Source: Croceicoccus sp. Ery15 (lineage in GTDB: Bacteria; Pseudomonadota; Alphaproteobacteria; Sphingomonadales; Sphingomonadaceae). From it: a stretch of 64,000 nt of DNA. Positions 19,816 through 36,355 of the stretch are shown here, in pieces. The stretch's first letter is position 1; every line of letters starts with the position of its first letter. Under the pieces are notes generated by a model. It did no database searches and was not told the DNA's origin. It worked only from the letters and a program-made list of their open reading frames with translations. The stretch lies in assembly GCF_020985305.1 (NCBI RefSeq), contig NZ_CP087588.1, positions 3,161,501 through 3,225,500 on the forward strand, given 5' to 3'. The translations under genes were made by a program, and so were the position numbers.

Positions 19816-20132
19816 GCTTACTCCTTCACGTATGATCGCCCGCTTGCGGGCAGGCGATCGGCTCATTGTGTCCACGCACGCGGCATTGCGGCCGCCTGCG
19901 CAGTCGAGTCCGTCGATCAGGGAAGGAGTGCGCCGAAATGGCGCGGGCTGCGGCCGTTCCCCGCATGCGAGGGGGCCGCGTAAAACTCTTTTCCCCGTCT
20001 AGGCTGGACATTAAGACCGGCATATTCCGGTCACCAACTGTCTCGGACGGATGACGCGAATCCTGCACGGGGCGGGAAACGGTCGGGCGGCCCTTTGAAG
20101 CGGCGGGGGGCGAAAGTCAAGCCGGATGCGCG
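19816..20132 (-). promoter_or_regulatory. rplJ leader region with possible promoter and L10-responsive hairpin
   Basis: A 317-base gap. On the minus strand TTGGTG (20037-20032) and TAATGT (20013-20008), 18 bases apart, are a possible promoter overlapping the dyad GACCGG-N6-CCGGTC (20015-20032). The leader then has a GCGGCC...GGCCGC stem enclosing CCCC/GGGG (19979-19950). L10 leaders regulate rplJL in many bacteria, but I cannot confirm the kink-turn needed to call one. No open frame here looks coding. Confidence 0.4.
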
Positions 20133-20513
20133 CTAGACGATGCGGGTCGCGATCCCGATGAACAGCCCAAGCCCGCACAGGAACATGACCAGCGCGATGG
20201 CAAGGACGGGGCGGCCGATATGGAACTGTTCGGTCCGGCGCAGGCCCGCCAGCGTGGTCCAGTATTCGATGGCCCCGATGGCGATGGCCGAAATCCCGAT
20301 GCCGGCAAGGACCAGCGCGACGATCCGCGGGCTGTCGCTTCTGGCCAGCGTTCCCCCGGCCGCCATCGTGTCGAGCACCTTGTAGATGGTGAAGCCGAAG
20401 CTGAACATCGACAGCGCGGTGCGGATCCATGCCATCAGCGTCCGGTCGGCCGCCATGATGGTCCGTTCGGTGCCCAGGTCCAACGGCGGCTGGGTATTCT
20501 CGGCTGCGCTCAT
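20133..20513 (-). CDS. DUF202 (YidH-type) membrane protein
   Basis: A 126-residue inner-membrane protein with three predicted helices at about 31-52, 65-84 and 103-124. The N-terminal segment GTERTIMAADRTLMAWIRTALSMF matches the DUF202 signature (R-T-x-L-A-W-x-R-T-x-L). The family has no firm function; versions occur fused to SPX domains in eukaryotic phosphate transporters and as single proteins in bacteria. AGGAGGG is 5 bases before the ATG. It is transcribed in the same direction as rplJ, 317 bases upstream, and is probably a separate unit. Confidence 0.88.
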   Translation of the reverse strand: MSAAENTQPPLDLGTERTIMAADRTLMAWIRTALSMFSFGFTIYKVLDTMAAGGTLARSDSPRIVALVLAGIGISAIAIGAIEYWTTLAGLRRTEQFHIGRPVLAIALVMFLCGLGLFIGIATRIV

Positions 20514-20579
20514 CTCGTCCCTCCTGAATGGCGGCCCCTTACTGCGCGGCGAGCATTAGGGGACGGGGCGCGCGGGGCT

Positions 20580-20668
20580 ATCGGGGCTTACCCTGATGCG
20601 TCCCCGATATCTCAAAGCCCCGATATCATGCAGCAAGGCCGCCGGATTGCGCAGGGGCAATCCGGCGG
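20580..20668. repeat. Two strong intergenic hairpins
   Basis: ATCGGGGCTT (20580-20589) is repeated inverted at 20615-20624. Close by, CCGCCGGATTGC (20639-20650) pairs perfectly with 20657-20668 over a 6-base loop. Neither has a T-tract. They lie between the HTH gene and the DUF202 gene and may work as transcript-end or mRNA-stabilising structures. Confidence 0.55.
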
Positions 20669-20697
20669 CGGTGCGGGGCGGGTGGCCAGCCTTGCGT

Positions 20698-20937
20698 TCA
20701 GTCCGCCTCGTAACTCAGCAGATCGCCCGGCTGGCAGTCCAGTTCGCGGCAGATCGCTTCCAGCGTGGAAAAGCGGATCGCCTTGGCCTTGCCCGTTTTC
20801 AGGATCGACAGATTGGCAAGGGTCAGCCCGACGCGTTCGGCCAGTTCGGTCAGGGTCATGCGGCGTTCGTAGAGCAGGTCGTCCAGTTTCACGGCGATCC
20901 TGCTGATGCCGTCGTCGGTATCGGTTTTGGGAGGCAT
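20698..20937 (-). CDS. Small Xre/YozG-type HTH transcriptional regulator
   Basis: A 79-residue protein that is almost entirely a Cro/C1-type helix-turn-helix: ISRIAVKLDDLLYERRMTLTELAERVGLTLANLSILKTGKAKAIRFSTLEAICRELDCQPGDLLSYE. Such one-domain regulators very often follow a DUF2975 membrane protein. Its ATG overlaps the stop of that gene (TGATG), so it is translated by coupling. It probably represses its own operon through the AT-rich dyads at 21655-21726, and the membrane partner may modulate this. Confidence 0.9.
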   Translation of the reverse strand: MPPKTDTDDGISRIAVKLDDLLYERRMTLTELAERVGLTLANLSILKTGKAKAIRFSTLEAICRELDCQPGDLLSYEAD

Positions 20938-21479
20938 CAGACCGTTCCTTCCAGCTCTTCGCGCATTTCGGTTCCCTTGCGGAACACGCGGGCGAGGATG
21001 AAGAGGATCAGGACCAGCAGGATCGCGCTGAACGAAAAGCCGTCACCCACGTTCTCCGCATGGCCGTCCTCGGTAATATTGTTCAGCCAGATGGCCGCGG
21101 CGCTGATCGGAAATCCGATGATCTGGATGGTCAGCATGATCCACGCCATCCGGCTGAGCCGCGTGGCGTTTTCGGGCACGAAGGGATCGCCGTCGCGCAC
21201 CGTATCGACCATCTGCCACAACAGCCGCGCGACCCAGAAGATCAGGGTGACCGCAACCCCCGCCATCGCGATCAGCAGGGCAAGCGCGGTAAAGGCCTCC
21301 AGCGGAACGCCCTCGCTGACCAGTTCGGCCTCGACCTGCGAGCGGAAGATGAAGATCGCGGGCACCGCCAGCAAGCAGGCAAGCGCGCCTAAAGCGGTAA
21401 GGCCCTGCATGACGACCAGCACGACCCGCGCGATGGCGAGCAGCGGATCGAGCTTTCGGGGCGGGGTGGTCAGCGGCAT
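20937..21479 (-). CDS. DUF2975 membrane protein
   Basis: A 180-residue protein with four predicted helices at about 12-46, 63-88, 108-130 and 147-170, matching DUF2975. Between helices two and three is the family segment QMVDTVRDGDPFVPENATRLSRMAW. Function is unknown; the near-constant pairing with a small HTH protein suggests a membrane-linked regulatory module. AGGAGGG is 7 bases before the ATG. The order here is small peptide, DUF2975, HTH, all co-directional and tightly spaced. Confidence 0.88.
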   Translation of the reverse strand: MPLTTPPRKLDPLLAIARVVLVVMQGLTALGALACLLAVPAIFIFRSQVEAELVSEGVPLEAFTALALLIAMAGVAVTLIFWVARLLWQMVDTVRDGDPFVPENATRLSRMAWIMLTIQIIGFPISAAAIWLNNITEDGHAENVGDGFSFSAILLVLILFILARVFRKGTEMREELEGTV

Positions 21480-21507
21480 CGTATGTCCCTCCTTACAACT
21501 TTGGTGT

Positions 21508-21642
21508 TCAGGCCATTTCCGGCGCGGCGGCAACCGCGACGGTGACCGTGTCGGCAACGGGCGCCACGGTGGGAACCCACAGGCCCATGGCCAGCACGAA
21601 GGCGGCAAGGGCGGCGAAGCTTTGCGTGGTATAGCGTGTCAT
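21508..21642 (-). CDS. 44-residue small hydrophobic peptide leading the DUF2975-HTH operon
   Basis: Short frame MTRYTTQSFAALAAFVLAMG... ending VAAAPEMA. It has a positively charged start, one hydrophobic helix of about 15-18 residues and an Ala/Val-rich tail, so it looks like a small secreted or membrane peptide. GGAGA lies 7 bases before the ATG, and the stop is 28 bases before the DUF2975 ATG. The good ribosome site and operon position argue that it is real. I recognise no family. It could act as a signal or regulatory subunit for the membrane protein. Confidence 0.65.
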   Translation of the reverse strand: MTRYTTQSFAALAAFVLAMGLWVPTVAPVADTVTVAVAAAPEMA

Positions 21643-21654
21643 TTCATGTTCTCC

Positions 21655-21726
21655 GATATGTTCAATATCGAAAATCAATAAGGGCGACATCGTTTATCGT
21701 CAATCAATAAATATCGAAAAACGATA
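21655..21726. promoter_or_regulatory. Cluster of AT-rich dyads, likely operator of the peptide-DUF2975-HTH operon
   Basis: Contains GATAT-N5-ATATC (21655-21669), TATCG-AAAAA-CGATA (21712-21726), the direct repeat AATATCGAAAA at 21664 and 21710, and ATCAATA at 21674 and 21703. It is sharply AT-rich against GC-rich surroundings and lies just upstream of the small peptide gene. Confidence 0.6.
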
Positions 21727-21820
21727 ATTCCCTGATTGTTTTACGGAAAATTCCGGCGTTTCGCCCCTTGGCATGGCTGACCTGACGGCTGGATAAGCGA
21801 ATCAATCGCATCCGCACCCT

Positions 21821-21849
21821 TTGACACTGTGGGGGTGCGACCCTATATG
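21821..21849 (+). promoter_or_regulatory. Promoter of rpoB-rpoC
   Basis: Perfect TTGACA (21821-21826), 17-base spacer and TATATG (21844-21849). The start would be near 21856, giving a 5' leader of about 267 nt before rpoB. The rest of the 480-base gap between 21643 and 22122 holds the dyad cluster and no convincing gene. Confidence 0.8.
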
Positions 21850-22122
21850 CAGCGGCGTCCGACAGCTTCGAGCAAGGCGGCCTTTGCGCGTAAGGTCACC
21901 ACGGAATGGAAGCGGGGCATCAGCGAACGACGCGACGGCTGCAGGCCACGACTCACCGGATACAGGTGCTTTCGTGCTGTCTTGCGGCCTTTTGTCGTTT
22001 CTGGACCACCCCCTCGTGCACCAGATTTGCGGGCGGCCGTGCCCTTTCGAATCGCGATGGCGAATCGGAACAGGCGGCCACCCGACCGAGACGAACACCA
22101 AGGCGAAAGAGGCTCCCTTTCT

Positions 22123-26301
<4,179 letters not shown>

Positions 26302-26374
26302 GGGGAGCGGGCCGTCCGAAACGGCGGCCTTCCCATCCGTCACCCAAGGTTTTCCCCTGATAGGGATGTGAGAA

Positions 26375-30685
<4,311 letters not shown>

Positions 30686-30734
30686 TCGCTGACCGGCTGG
30701 CGGGGCAAACCGCCCCGTCGGTATGATTGAAAAC

Positions 30735-30768
30735 GCCCTGTCGAGGTTCGTCCCCGGCGGGGCTTTTT
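30735..30768 (+). terminator. Terminator of rpoB-rpoC
   Basis: A GC-rich stem closed by a TTCG loop (GTCGAGG-TTCG-TCCCCGGC core) is followed by TTTTT. A smaller GGCGGGG...CCGCCCC hairpin precedes it near 30700-30718. Confidence 0.85.
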
Positions 30769-30867
30769 CATAAGCGGCGCTTGTCCGCGCCGACTGTTTT
30801 ACATGGATCTTAACTTCTTGCCGTTAACCCCTCGGCCATCGCAACGCGCGTTGAAGGTAAGGGGGCA

Positions 30868-33186
30868 ATGGGGGCAAGGCAGGAAGCGGTGCTGAACCGC
30901 GACGAATTGCTGCTTGCCCGCAGGTTGGGCGATTATGCCGCGCATGCGCCGGTTGCCGCGATGTTGAGCGGCCTTTCCGCCATGATCGCCTGTGCCATTG
31001 CCCCGTCCGAACTAATGGCCATGTGGCACGCGCTGTGCGGCATCTGGCTGCTTGCCATCGGGGCGGTCAGCACCCTGCGCGTGTTGCATGCCGGCAGGAT
31101 AGAGCCGGACACGATCGATTTCGGCTATATACGGCGGCAGGCTCGCAAGGCCGAGGCGCTGGCCTATGCCGATGCGGCGTTATGGGCACTGGGCCTGTCT
31201 TTCATCGCCTCGATGCTCGACCCGTCGACCCGCGTGACGGTCAACATACTGATCACCGGCATGCTGGCGACGGCGGCGATCCGCTTGCGGTCAATGCCGC
31301 GCATCGGGATCGCACTGACGCTGGCCTTTGTCGCAGGTGGAACCGCATCGACTGCGCTGCGCGGCGATCCGGTCGATTTCGTCAATGTGCCGATCATGCT
31401 CTTCTATGCGACGGTTGTGCTCTATTGCTTCCGCGCCGATGCGGCGGCCTATGAAGCGCGCTTCAACGCCGAATTCGCCGTGTCCGAAAGCGCCGAAACG
31501 ATCCGCTTGCTGCTGCATGATTACGAAGCGCAGAGCGCGGACTGGCTGTGGCGTGTCGATCATTCGGGCTGCCTTGTCGGCGTGTGCGACCGCTTTGGCG
31601 AGGCGGCCTCGATGCCGCGGCCCGAACTGGAAGGAAAGGAACTGGTCAGCCTGTTCCGCCATGGCCCCGCGCGCGAGCATTTGTCGCACCGGCTGTTGCG
31701 GCGCGAACCGTTCCGCGATCTGACGCTGGAACTGGCCACCCGCGACGACGATCCGCTGGGCGGGCGCTGGTGGATGCTGTCGGCCTCTCCGCGTGAGGAT
31801 GGCACGATCCGCGGTGTCGCCCGCGATGTAACCGCCACGCGCCGCACCGAACAGCGCGTCGCATACATGGCGCATCACGACGGCCTGACCGGCCTTGCCA
31901 ACCGTTTTCTGTTTGGCGAGACGCTGGCCGGACAGCTGGCCCGCCAGCGCAAGGGCGACAGCTGCGCGCTGCTTTACCTCGACCTCGACCACTTCAAGAC
32001 GATCAACGACACGCTTGGCCACAGCTGCGGCGATCTGCTGCTGACCGAAGCGGCGCGGCGCATAACCAGCAAGGTCAAGGGTCACGATCTGGTCGCGCGG
32101 CTTGGCGGCGACGAATTCGCCGTATTGCTCACCCGCTTCCGCGATGCGGAAGAAGCGCTGGCCGTGGCCGACCGTATTGTCGGGGCCATCACCGATCCCT
32201 TCCGGATCGAGGGACAAAAGCTGCATATCTCGACCAGCGTGGGCGTGGCGTTCTATAAGGGGCAGGGCGGCAATTCCGACGATCTGCTGCGACAGGCCGA
32301 TCTGGCGCTCTATGCCGCCAAGGCGCGCGGACGCGCCTGCTTCGCGCAGTTTGAGCCATGGATGGAAGACCGCGAGCGAGAGCGGGCCGCGCTGGAAGCC
32401 GATTTGCGCAATGCGATCAAGCAGGGCCAGTTCGCGCTGCATTTCCAGCCGCTCGTCAATATCGATACGGGCGAGGTGGCCGGGTTCGAGGCGCTGGTCC
32501 GTTGGGAACATCCCACCATGGGCGTCGTCATGCCGGGCGAATTCATCCCGATTGCCGAGGATACCGGCCTGATCGTGCCGCTGGGCGAATGGATCATGCG
32601 CAATGCCATCGCGCAGGCGGCCGGTTGGCCCGGAGGGCAGCGCGTGGCGATCAACCTGTCCCCCATCCAGATGCGCAGCCCGCGCCTGATGTCGCAACTG
32701 GTGACCGCGATCGCCCATACCGGTATCGATCCTGCGCGGATCGAGCTGGAGATTACCGAAAACGTGCTGATGCAGGAGTCCGAGGCGAATGTCGCCTTGC
32801 TGCACAAATTGCGCGAACTGGGCGTGCGCATCTCGCTCGACGATTTCGGGACGGGCTATTCCTCGCTCAACTATCTACGCAGCTTTCCGTTCGACAAAAT
32901 CAAGATCGACAAATGCTTCGTCGCCGATCTGGAAAAGCGCGAGGATTGTCAGGCGATCATCCGCGCGGTTACCTCGCTGGCGGGCACTTTGGGGATGGAC
33001 ACGGTGGCCGAAGGCGTGGAGCGCGAGGAACAGCTGGATTGGCTGCGCGCGGCAGGCTGCACCGAGGTGCAGGGCTATTACATATCCTATCCGTTCAATG
33101 TCGAGGAACTGAGCGACGGCCGCCCGTTCGACAGCGAATGCGAACGCTGGCGCGCGTCGATCCGGCGCCTTCCCAGCGCAGCCTGA
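30868..33186 (+). CDS. Membrane-bound GGDEF-EAL cyclic-di-GMP enzyme
   Basis: A 772-residue protein with about six N-terminal membrane helices (residues 30-195). A PAS-like domain covers about 210-325 (QSADWLWRVDHSG...), then GGDEF (about 335-500) and EAL (about 515-760). The cyclase motif LGGDEFAVLL is intact. The phosphodiesterase domain keeps FEALVRWEHP, the NLSPIQM-type loop, EITENVL and DDFGTGYSSLNYL, so both activities are possible. The inhibitory I-site position reads KGHD instead of RxxD, so product feedback on the cyclase may be weak. It is monocistronic between rpoC and nadE. It may regulate the exopolysaccharide genes elsewhere in the window, but nothing shows this. Confidence 0.93.
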   Translation: MGARQEAVLNRDELLLARRLGDYAAHAPVAAMLSGLSAMIACAIAPSELMAMWHALCGIWLLAIGAVSTLRVLHAGRIEPDTIDFGYIRRQARKAEALAYADAALWALGLSFIASMLDPSTRVTVNILITGMLATAAIRLRSMPRIGIALTLAFVAGGTASTALRGDPVDFVNVPIMLFYATVVLYCFRADAAAYEARFNAEFAVSESAETIRLLLHDYEAQSADWLWRVDHSGCLVGVCDRFGEAASMPRPELEGKELVSLFRHGPAREHLSHRLLRREPFRDLTLELATRDDDPLGGRWWMLSASPREDGTIRGVARDVTATRRTEQRVAYMAHHDGLTGLANRFLFGETLAGQLARQRKGDSCALLYLDLDHFKTINDTLGHSCGDLLLTEAARRITSKVKGHDLVARLGGDEFAVLLTRFRDAEEALAVADRIVGAITDPFRIEGQKLHISTSVGVAFYKGQGGNSDDLLRQADLALYAAKARGRACFAQFEPWMEDRERERAALEADLRNAIKQGQFALHFQPLVNIDTGEVAGFEALVRWEHPTMGVVMPGEFIPIAEDTGLIVPLGEWIMRNAIAQAAGWPGGQRVAINLSPIQMRSPRLMSQLVTAIAHTGIDPARIELEITENVLMQESEANVALLHKLRELGVRISLDDFGTGYSSLNYLRSFPFDKIKIDKCFVADLEKREDCQAIIRAVTSLAGTLGMDTVAEGVEREEQLDWLRAAGCTEVQGYYISYPFNVEELSDGRPFDSECERWRASIRRLPSAA

Positions 33187-33292
33187 TCGTAGGGCCCGGC
33201 ATAGGGTAAGGGCTTCGGGCGGCCCGTAAAATCCAAGTTCGGGGAAATCGCCCGATTTTGCAGTTGTCGGTTCCGCGCCCGCTTCCTAGACG

Positions 33293-34960
33293 ATGCATAT
33301 GGCCGATACGCTTACCATCACTTTCGCCCAACATAACCAGCGTGTCGGCGATATCGCCGGCAATGCCAAAGCCATGCTGGCCGCGCGTGAACGCGCCAAG
33401 GCGGCGGGCGCAGACCTGATCGTGTTCCCCGAAATGCACCTCATCGGCTATCCGCCAGAGGATCTGGTGCTGAAACCGGCATTGATAGAGCGTGCGGCGG
33501 CGGAACTGGACCGGCTGGCCAAAGCAACGGACGAGGACGGGCCGGGCATGCTGGTCGGCAGCGTGTTCGTGCGCGACGGGGCGCTGCATAACGGGGTGGC
33601 GTTGCTGGATGGCGGGCGCATCACGGCGACGCGTTTCAAACACGAACTTCCCAATTACGGCACGTTCGACGAACAGCGCCTGTTCACCCCCGGCGATCTG
33701 CCCGATCCGGTGCTGTTCCGCGGCGCGATGCTGGGCCTGCCCATCTGCGAGGATATATGGCACCCCGATGTGTGCCGCCATCTGGCCGATATGGGCGCGC
33801 AGATCCTGATCTGCATCAACGGCAGCCCCTATGAAATCGATAAGGACGTGCTGCGCATCGACGGCGTGGCCAAGCGGCGCGCGATCGATACGGGCCTGCC
33901 GCTGGCCTATCTGAACCGCGTGGGCGGACAGGACGAACTGGCGTTCGACGGGGCGAGTTTCGTCATCAACGCCGATGGCACGCTGGCCGCGCAATTGCCC
34001 GATTGGGAAGAGGTCGAGATTTCGACCCGCTGGGTAAAGGGGCGCGATGGCTGGTCCTGTGTGCCGGGCGCATTGCACCGGCTGGCCGATCATCCCGAAG
34101 ATATTTATTGCGCCATGGTCACGGCATTGCGCGACTATGTCGATCATAACGGCTTTCCCGGCGTGCTGCTGGGCCTGTCGGGCGGGATCGACAGCGCGCT
34201 ATGCGCCGCCGTCGCGGTCGATGCGCTGGGTGCTGACCGCGTGTGGAATGTCATGCTGCCCAGCCGCTTTACCAGTCAGGAAAGTCTGGACGATGCCCAA
34301 GCCTGCGCCAGGGCGCTGGGCTGCCGCCTGTCGACCATACCGATCCAGCCTGCGGTCGCCGGATTCGACGCCATGCTGGAGGATGATTTCGCCGACACAC
34401 AGGTCGACATCACCGAAGAGAATATCCAGTCGCGTATTCGCGGGGTGACATTGATGGCCCTGTCGAACAAGTTCGGCCACATGCTGGTGACGACCGGCAA
34501 TAAGAGCGAGATGAGCGTCGGCTATGCCACGATCTATGGCGATATGGCGGGCGGCTATAACCCGCTGAAGGACGCCTATAAGACGACCGTGTTCGAACTG
34601 GCGAAATGGCGCAACCGCGCCAAGCCCAAGATCGGCAAGGGTCCGCTGGGCGAGGTGATCCCCCAGAACATCATCGACAAGCCGCCCAGCGCCGAATTGC
34701 GCCCCGACCAGAAGGACAGCGATTCGCTGCCGCCCTATGACGTGCTGGACGGCATCCTCCACGGTCTGGTGGAACATGAAAAGAGCGTGGACCAGCTGGT
34801 CGCAGAGGGTTTCGAGCGTGAGACGGTGCGCCGGATCGAACGCCTGTTGCATCTGGCCGAATACAAGCGGCGACAGGCGCCCCCCGGTGTGAAGCTGGGT
34901 GCGCGCAATTTCGGCCGCGACCGGCGCTATCCCATCACGCACAGCTTCCGTTCGGGCTGA
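33293..34960 (+). CDS. nadE: Glutamine-dependent NAD+ synthase
   Basis: A 555-residue cytoplasmic enzyme that amidates deamido-NAD to NAD using glutamine and ATP. The N-terminal nitrilase-type glutaminase has the triad Glu47 (VFPE), Lys117 (KHELPNYG) and Cys152 (LPICEDIW). The C-terminal synthetase has the PP-loop LGLSGGIDSA (about 294-302), TGNKSE, GYATIYGDMAGGYNPLKD and the late PPSAELRPDQKD segment. ATGs occur at 33293 and 33299; the second starts MADTLTITFAQ and may be the true one. gltX follows after 20 bases, suggesting one transcript. Confidence 0.96.
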   Translation: MHMADTLTITFAQHNQRVGDIAGNAKAMLAARERAKAAGADLIVFPEMHLIGYPPEDLVLKPALIERAAAELDRLAKATDEDGPGMLVGSVFVRDGALHNGVALLDGGRITATRFKHELPNYGTFDEQRLFTPGDLPDPVLFRGAMLGLPICEDIWHPDVCRHLADMGAQILICINGSPYEIDKDVLRIDGVAKRRAIDTGLPLAYLNRVGGQDELAFDGASFVINADGTLAAQLPDWEEVEISTRWVKGRDGWSCVPGALHRLADHPEDIYCAMVTALRDYVDHNGFPGVLLGLSGGIDSALCAAVAVDALGADRVWNVMLPSRFTSQESLDDAQACARALGCRLSTIPIQPAVAGFDAMLEDDFADTQVDITEENIQSRIRGVTLMALSNKFGHMLVTTGNKSEMSVGYATIYGDMAGGYNPLKDAYKTTVFELAKWRNRAKPKIGKGPLGEVIPQNIIDKPPSAELRPDQKDSDSLPPYDVLDGILHGLVEHEKSVDQLVAEGFERETVRRIERLLHLAEYKRRQAPPGVKLGARNFGRDRRYPITHSFRSG

Positions 34961-34980
34961 ATGGCGCTATAGGGCTGGGC

Positions 34981-36339
34981 ATGATCGTTACCCGCTTCGC
35001 TCCTTCGCCCACCGGCCATCTTCATGTCGGCAATATCCGCACGGCGCTGCATAATTTCCTGCTGGCCCACAAGGCCAGGGGGCAGGCAGGCGGGCGGTTC
35101 ATGCTGCGTATCGACGATACCGATGCCGAACGCAGCCGCGAGGATTACGTCGACGCGATCCGCGCCGATCTGGCGTGGCTGGGCCTGAACCCCGATGGCG
35201 AGGAGAGGCAGTCGGCCCGGCTGGCGATCTATGATTCTGCCTTTGAACGGCTGAAATCGGCGGGGCGGGTCTATCGCTGTTATGAAACGGCGCAGGAACT
35301 GGATCTGAAGCGCAAGATCCTGCTGGGGCGCAAGTTGCCGCCGATCTATGACCGCGCGGCACTGGCGCTGACCGATGACGATCACGCGCGTTTCGCTGCC
35401 GATGGCGTGGCTCCGCACTGGCGGTTCAGGCTGGACCATGACGAGCCGATCGCATGGGAAGACGGCGTGCGCGGGGCGCAGCATTTCGATGCGGCATCGA
35501 TGTCCGATCCGGTGGTGCGCCGGGCCGACGGTTCGTGGCTTTATATGCTGCCCAGCTGTGTCGACGATATCGACATGGGCATCACCGATGTGCTGCGCGG
35601 AGAGGACCATGTGTCCAACACAGCGGTGCAAATCCAGATGTTTACCGCACTGGGCGCCACCCCGCCGCGCTTTGCGCATGAGGCTTTGCTGGTCGGTGCC
35701 GAGGGTAAGCTGTCCAAGCGGCTGGGATCGACGGGCGTAGCCGATTTCCGCGAACAGGGGCTGGAGCCGATGGCAGTGAATTCGCTGCTGGCGCGGATCG
35801 GCACGTCGCAACCGGTCGAAGCGCAGCATGACATGGCGGCGCTGGCGCAGGGGTTCGATCTGACGACATTCGGCCGCGCCCCCGCCCGTTTCGACGAGGC
35901 GGAACTGCTGCGCATCAATGCGCAGTTGGTGCATGCGATGGACTACGCCGATGTCGCAGGCCTGCTGCCAGAGGGGATGGACGAAGCAGCATGGCTGACG
36001 ATCAGACCGAATCTGGAAAAAGTGACCGAGGCGCATGAATGGTGGACGGTCGTGACCGGCCCCGTCGCCGCGCCCGAATTATCGGCAGAGGATGCCGCAT
36101 TCGCGCAAGCCGCTGCCGATGCGGCGCAGACGCTGGACTGGAACGCAGCCGATAGCGGCGATGGCGCGTGGAAGGCGCTGACCAATGCGTTGAAACAGGC
36201 GACGGGCCGCAAGGGCAAGGCGCTGTTCCTGCCGCTGCGACTGGCGCTGACGGGCATGGACCACGGGCCTGACATGAACGCCCTGCTGCCCCTGATCGGT
36301 CAGACCCGCACGGTGGAGAGATTGCGGGCGGCGGCATAG
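34981..36339 (+). CDS. gltX: Glutamyl-tRNA synthetase
   Basis: A 452-residue class I synthetase. The HIGH-type motif is APSPTGHLHVGN, followed by RIDDTDAERSREDY. The middle contains DVLRGEDHVSNTAVQIQMFTALG, and the second signature is KLSKRLGSTG in place of KMSKS. The C-terminal helical domain is short. Alphaproteobacteria usually encode two GltX proteins, one of which can mischarge tRNA-Gln for the amidotransferase route; which one this is cannot be told here. It follows nadE by 20 bases. A CCCGCCGG/CCGGCGGG hairpin at 36346-36370 lies between it and the convergent gene. Confidence 0.95.
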   Translation: MIVTRFAPSPTGHLHVGNIRTALHNFLLAHKARGQAGGRFMLRIDDTDAERSREDYVDAIRADLAWLGLNPDGEERQSARLAIYDSAFERLKSAGRVYRCYETAQELDLKRKILLGRKLPPIYDRAALALTDDDHARFAADGVAPHWRFRLDHDEPIAWEDGVRGAQHFDAASMSDPVVRRADGSWLYMLPSCVDDIDMGITDVLRGEDHVSNTAVQIQMFTALGATPPRFAHEALLVGAEGKLSKRLGSTGVADFREQGLEPMAVNSLLARIGTSQPVEAQHDMAALAQGFDLTTFGRAPARFDEAELLRINAQLVHAMDYADVAGLLPEGMDEAAWLTIRPNLEKVTEAHEWWTVVTGPVAAPELSAEDAAFAQAAADAAQTLDWNAADSGDGAWKALTNALKQATGRKGKALFLPLRLALTGMDHGPDMNALLPLIGQTRTVERLRAAA

Positions 36340-36355
36340 CGCCTGCCCGCCGGTC

